DNA of 64,000 nucleotides. It comes from CAINFV01 sp964409235. GTDB lineage: Bacteria > Chlamydiota > Chlamydiia > Chlamydiales > FEN-1388. The position numbers and the translations under genes were made by a program. Under the pieces are notes generated by a model. It did no database searches. It saw only the letters and a list, made by a program, of their open reading frames with translations, and was not told the DNA's origin. The stretch is from the NCBI GenBank assembly GCA_964409235.1, contig CAYPCN010000003.1, positions 1 to 64,000 of the forward strand. The letters are read 5' to 3'. Shown here piece by piece: positions 61,894 to 64,000 of this stretch; position 1 is the first letter of the stretch, and the number at the start of each line of letters is the position of its first letter.

Positions 61894-63319
61894 ATGTCTC
61901 TTGTCCCCCTCGTCGCCATTCTCTTAGCCATGCCGCTGTCATCCGCTACGGCTGCTGCTGTCCCCCCCCCCCCCCCGTTGCGTCAGATTCTTGATGCACA
62001 CAAAGATCCGAAGAACAGCGGTGATGCGACACAGTGGTCTATTGTAGACCCGACAGCATCTCAGCAACGGGAAGACAAAGGTTTGTTACGGGGACCTCGA
62101 GGGCATAGAGGGCCAAGAGGACATAGGGGACCCAGAGGCTATAGAGGTCCTAAGGGAAAGGATGGGGAAGAAGGAGAAAAAGGGAAGAAAGGAGAGCGGG
62201 GGCCTCAAGGGAAGCGTGGATCCGCTGGCCCAGCCGGTGAGACTGGAGCGATGGGTGCCACAGGAGAACAAGGGCCAGCAGGGGCCACTGGAGCAACAGG
62301 AGACACAGGTCCGGCAGGACCAACTGGGCCGACAGGTGCCGACGGTGCCGATGGTGTCGATGGTGCCACAGGGGCGACTGGCGCGACCGGAGCTACAGGA
62401 GAACAAGGGCCAGCAGGGCCAGCAGGGGCACCTGGAGCCACAGGAGAAACCGGTGCGACAGGAGCCACTGGAGCAACGGGAGAAACAGGGCCTACAGGAC
62501 CAACTGGGCCGACAGGTGCCACAGGAGAGACTGGAGCCACAGGAGNNNNNNNNNNNNNNNNNNNNNNNNNNNNNNNNNNNNNNNNNNNNNNNNNNNNNNN
62601 NNNNNNNNNNNNNNNNNNNNNNNNNNNNNNNNNNNNNNNNNNNNNCGGGAGAGACTGGAGCCACAGGAGAAACCGGTGCGACAGGAGCAACTGGGGCAAC
62701 AGGAGAGACAGGGCCTACAGGACCAACTGGGCCGACAGGTGCCACAGGAGAGACTGGAGCCACAGGAGAAACCGGTGCGACAGGAGCAACTGGGGCTCAA
62801 GGGTCAACAGGTGCAACGGGGGCGACAGGAGCCACCGGTCCTACGGGACCAACTGGGCCAACTGGGAGTATGGCGCAAGCCTATGGAGGAGTTTATTTAA
62901 GTTGGACGGGGCTAACACCGGGCTCTATAACTATGTCTGGTATTGGCACTGCTGGTACAACATTCACTGCTTTTAATGCGACTGGCCCTAATTTGAATAC
63001 AACCTACCCCAACCCATGTGGTACTAATAATGACGTCATTGATGTTTCCCTGGATGGCATATATTATGTGTCTTTTACCGTGAATTTTAAGTTTCAGACC
63101 GATACCCTGACATCGCAAATTGCCGTTATGAGGAACGGCGGCATAACTGATATTAGATCTAGAAATCATGTTACCGAAAGCGGAAGCGGTTTCTTCCTTT
63201 CTGGAGGGGGCTTTTTGGCGCTCAATGCAAATGACCGGATTAATCTGCGAATCTATTTGTCGTCTACGCGGACTTTAGAGATCTATAGTGCATGTTTGAA
63301 TGTCATAAGGGTGGGATGA
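61894..63319 (+). CDS. Collagen-like exported protein with C1q/TNF-like head
   Basis: One gene interrupted by a 100-N gap (62546-62645). From ATG 61894 (AGGAG 8 bases upstream) come a signal peptide (1-22), five prolines coded by a C15 tract, a linker, a charged G-X-Y region (GPRGHRGPRG, GEEGEKGKKG), then long G-A-T/G-P-T triplets. After the gap the triplets continue in another frame, expected because 100 is not a multiple of 3. The last 145 residues form a Gly/Thr/Ser-rich beta domain like the trimeric heads of BclA-type collagen-like proteins. Likely a surface fibre trimer, possibly glycosylated on Thr. Confidence 0.88.
61962..61976 (+). repeat. C15 homopolymer in the coding sequence (probable phase-variation tract)
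   Basis: Fifteen consecutive C (61962-61976) encode the end of Val23 and Pro24-28. One C more gives a stop after about 6 codons (VASDS*); one C fewer gives a stop after about 24 codons. Length changes therefore switch the protein off. Confidence 0.85.
62434..62855 (+). repeat. 99-bp tandem repeat (11 G-X-Y triplets) spanning the gap
   Basis: The string GGAGCCACAGGAGA starts at 62434 (and 62533, cut by the gap), then at 62657 and 62756: spacing 99 on each side of the gap. Each unit encodes 33 residues. Confidence 0.85.
62546..62645. other. Assembly gap of 100 N in the collagen repeat
   Basis: A round-number placeholder of unknown true size. Frame and repeat spacing both fit a true gap of 75 + 99n bases. 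Confidence 0.9.
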
Positions 63320-63346
63320 GCGTCAGAGACATCTATTATATTGTAG

Positions 63347-63403
63347 CGTGCAGCCCTGTTCTAAGGCCTCATTGTACGAATGAGCTTGGAGCCACGCTGC
63401 ACG
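63347..63403 (+). promoter_or_regulatory. Nested hairpin in the leader of the last gene
   Basis: CGTGCAG (63347-63353) pairs with CTGCACG (63397-63403) and encloses CTCATT-GTACG-AATGAG (63368-63384). It lies between the collagen-like stop and the GGAGG site of the next gene; it could be a terminator or leader structure. No T-run. Confidence 0.4.
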
Positions 63404-63427
63404 GGCCTCAAAAGGAGGGGTCAAATA

Positions 63428-64000
63428 ATGGATAGACTCAGAAATACCCCGAGAATGGGTTGGAAAGTATTTTGCTTTGTGGCTTTGTTCTCTTGTAGTA
63501 CAGCGTTATCCATAACAATGGATCCTCCTGTCTGTATTTCAGGCATCTCGTACGCTGCAACATGTCCGGCTATCGCGGCGAGTTCAGAGAACCGTGCTCT
63601 TGCTGTGTGGATAACTGATACACAGGGACAGGGACTGAATCAGATTGCGGCGGCAGAGTTTCTAGGAGCATCATCGTGGAGTGCTCCACAGGTTTTGGAA
63701 ACCGTGTCGCCAGAGCAAGCGCTCGACAATCCGTGTATTACGATGAACAGCGCGGGAAATGCCATTGCTATGTGGATAGTCGAGGGTGAGCAGGGTGGAG
63801 TGCGAGCTTCGAGCTATGATTATGATCCTGACCCCATCACAGGCGGCTGGAGCTGGAGCGAGCCGATTTTTATCAGTGACAGGAATGTAGATTACCATTC
63901 CATTCGCTTGGCCATGAATAGCGCAGGAGATGCAGTTGCGATCTGGAGACAATGCAATGACCTCTACGCTGGGTATCATTACGTGTACGCCTCCATGTAT
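63428..64000 (+). CDS. Secreted repeat protein, partial (beta-propeller-like)
   Basis: The frame is open from ATG 63428 (AGGAGG about 9 bases upstream) to the window edge, 191 residues with the C-terminus missing. A signal peptide is seen at about residues 10-29. Motif blocks NSAGNAIAMW and NSAGDAVAIW, with a similar SENRALAVW earlier, recur about every 55-60 residues, suggesting blades of a beta-propeller. Cys and Trp are frequent. No enzyme motif is visible. It continues the surface-protein cluster. Confidence 0.75.
   Translation, partial: MDRLRNTPRMGWKVFCFVALFSCSTALSITMDPPVCISGISYAATCPAIAASSENRALAVWITDTQGQGLNQIAAAEFLGASSWSAPQVLETVSPEQALDNPCITMNSAGNAIAMWIVEGEQGGVRASSYDYDPDPITGGWSWSEPIFISDRNVDYHSIRLAMNSAGDAVAIWRQCNDLYAGYHYVYASMY

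Noticed and set aside
61740..61994. An 84-residue frame ending in a poly-Pro stretch before the collagen-like gene
   Set aside because: It is the other reading frame through the C15 tract and stops straight after it; it only shows what a frameshift would produce.
62162..63319. Second, separate collagen-like gene
   Set aside because: Its upstream half is an out-of-frame reading of the first part; the 100-N placeholder breaks one gene into two frames.
1..64000. Insertion sequences, prophage or plasmid genes
   Set aside because: No transposase, integrase, phage structural or replication gene was found; the MITE-like copies are the only mobile-looking DNA.

Overview
The window reads as a chromosomal segment of a member of the Chlamydiota, most likely an environmental or deep-branching lineage rather than Chlamydia itself. 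This rests on gene neighbourhoods I remember from Chlamydia: a LbetaH protein next to ispA (CT629-628), rpsB-tsf-pyrH-frr (CT680-677), nth-mnmE (CT697-698), gspD-gspE-gspF behind an acidic-tailed membrane protein (CT573-570), mutL near pepP and an LcrH-type chaperone (CT574-576), lpdA-lipA followed by type III secretion genes sctJ-K-L-R-S (CT557-563), and glgC next to a phosphoesterase (CT488-489). No database was searched. Base composition looks near balanced. Two N runs (10 and 100 bases) show a draft assembly.

Layout. 1-1.0 kb: a truncated coiled-coil protein, then tRNA-Pro. 1.8-15.3 kb: housekeeping genes (ispA, recA, gpsA, nnr, nth, mnmE). recA is bracketed by two secreted protein tyrosine phosphatase paralogues; the second ends an operon of two GspL/GspM-like platform proteins and a MORN-repeat lipoprotein. 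15.3-26.5 kb: a signal-anchored glycosyltransferase, tRNA-Gly, the rpsB operon, tRNA-Glu and two tRNA-Lys, a PhoR-like kinase without a regulator, two Ser/Pro-rich orphan proteins, a family 2 glycosyltransferase and mutY. 26.5-35.1 kb: the type II secretion/pilus-like block, yggT and dus. 35.0-46.8 kb, mostly minus strand: an LcrH-like chaperone and small partner, rsgA, an MFS transporter, a TrmH-type methyltransferase, mutL and two exported enzymes; then pcnB and pepP on the plus strand and mreC. 47.2-54.2 kb: lpdA, lipA, a HEAT-like protein and five type III secretion genes, with sctT missing from its usual place. 54.1-64 kb: glgC, a phosphoesterase, then a surface-protein region with a beta-barrel protein, a giant MORN-repeat protein, a collagen-like protein with a 15-C tract, and the start of a secreted repeat protein.

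The most novel items are: (1) a family of at least ten copies or fragments of a roughly 160-bp hairpin element with 17-bp terminal inverted repeats and a CATATGTC-centred palindrome, two copies flanked by direct repeats, behaving like a MITE; one copy supplies the C-terminus and stop codon of a phosphatase gene; (2) a collagen-like surface protein with a C15 tract just after its signal peptide, a probable on/off switch, and a 99-bp tandem repeat that explains the assembly gap; (3) a duplicated promoter and leader shared by gpsA and pepP, each next to an element terminus; (4) exported phosphatases, a methyltransferase and sugar-transfer enzymes that look like candidate host-acting factors; (5) repeated tail-to-tail overlap of convergent genes.
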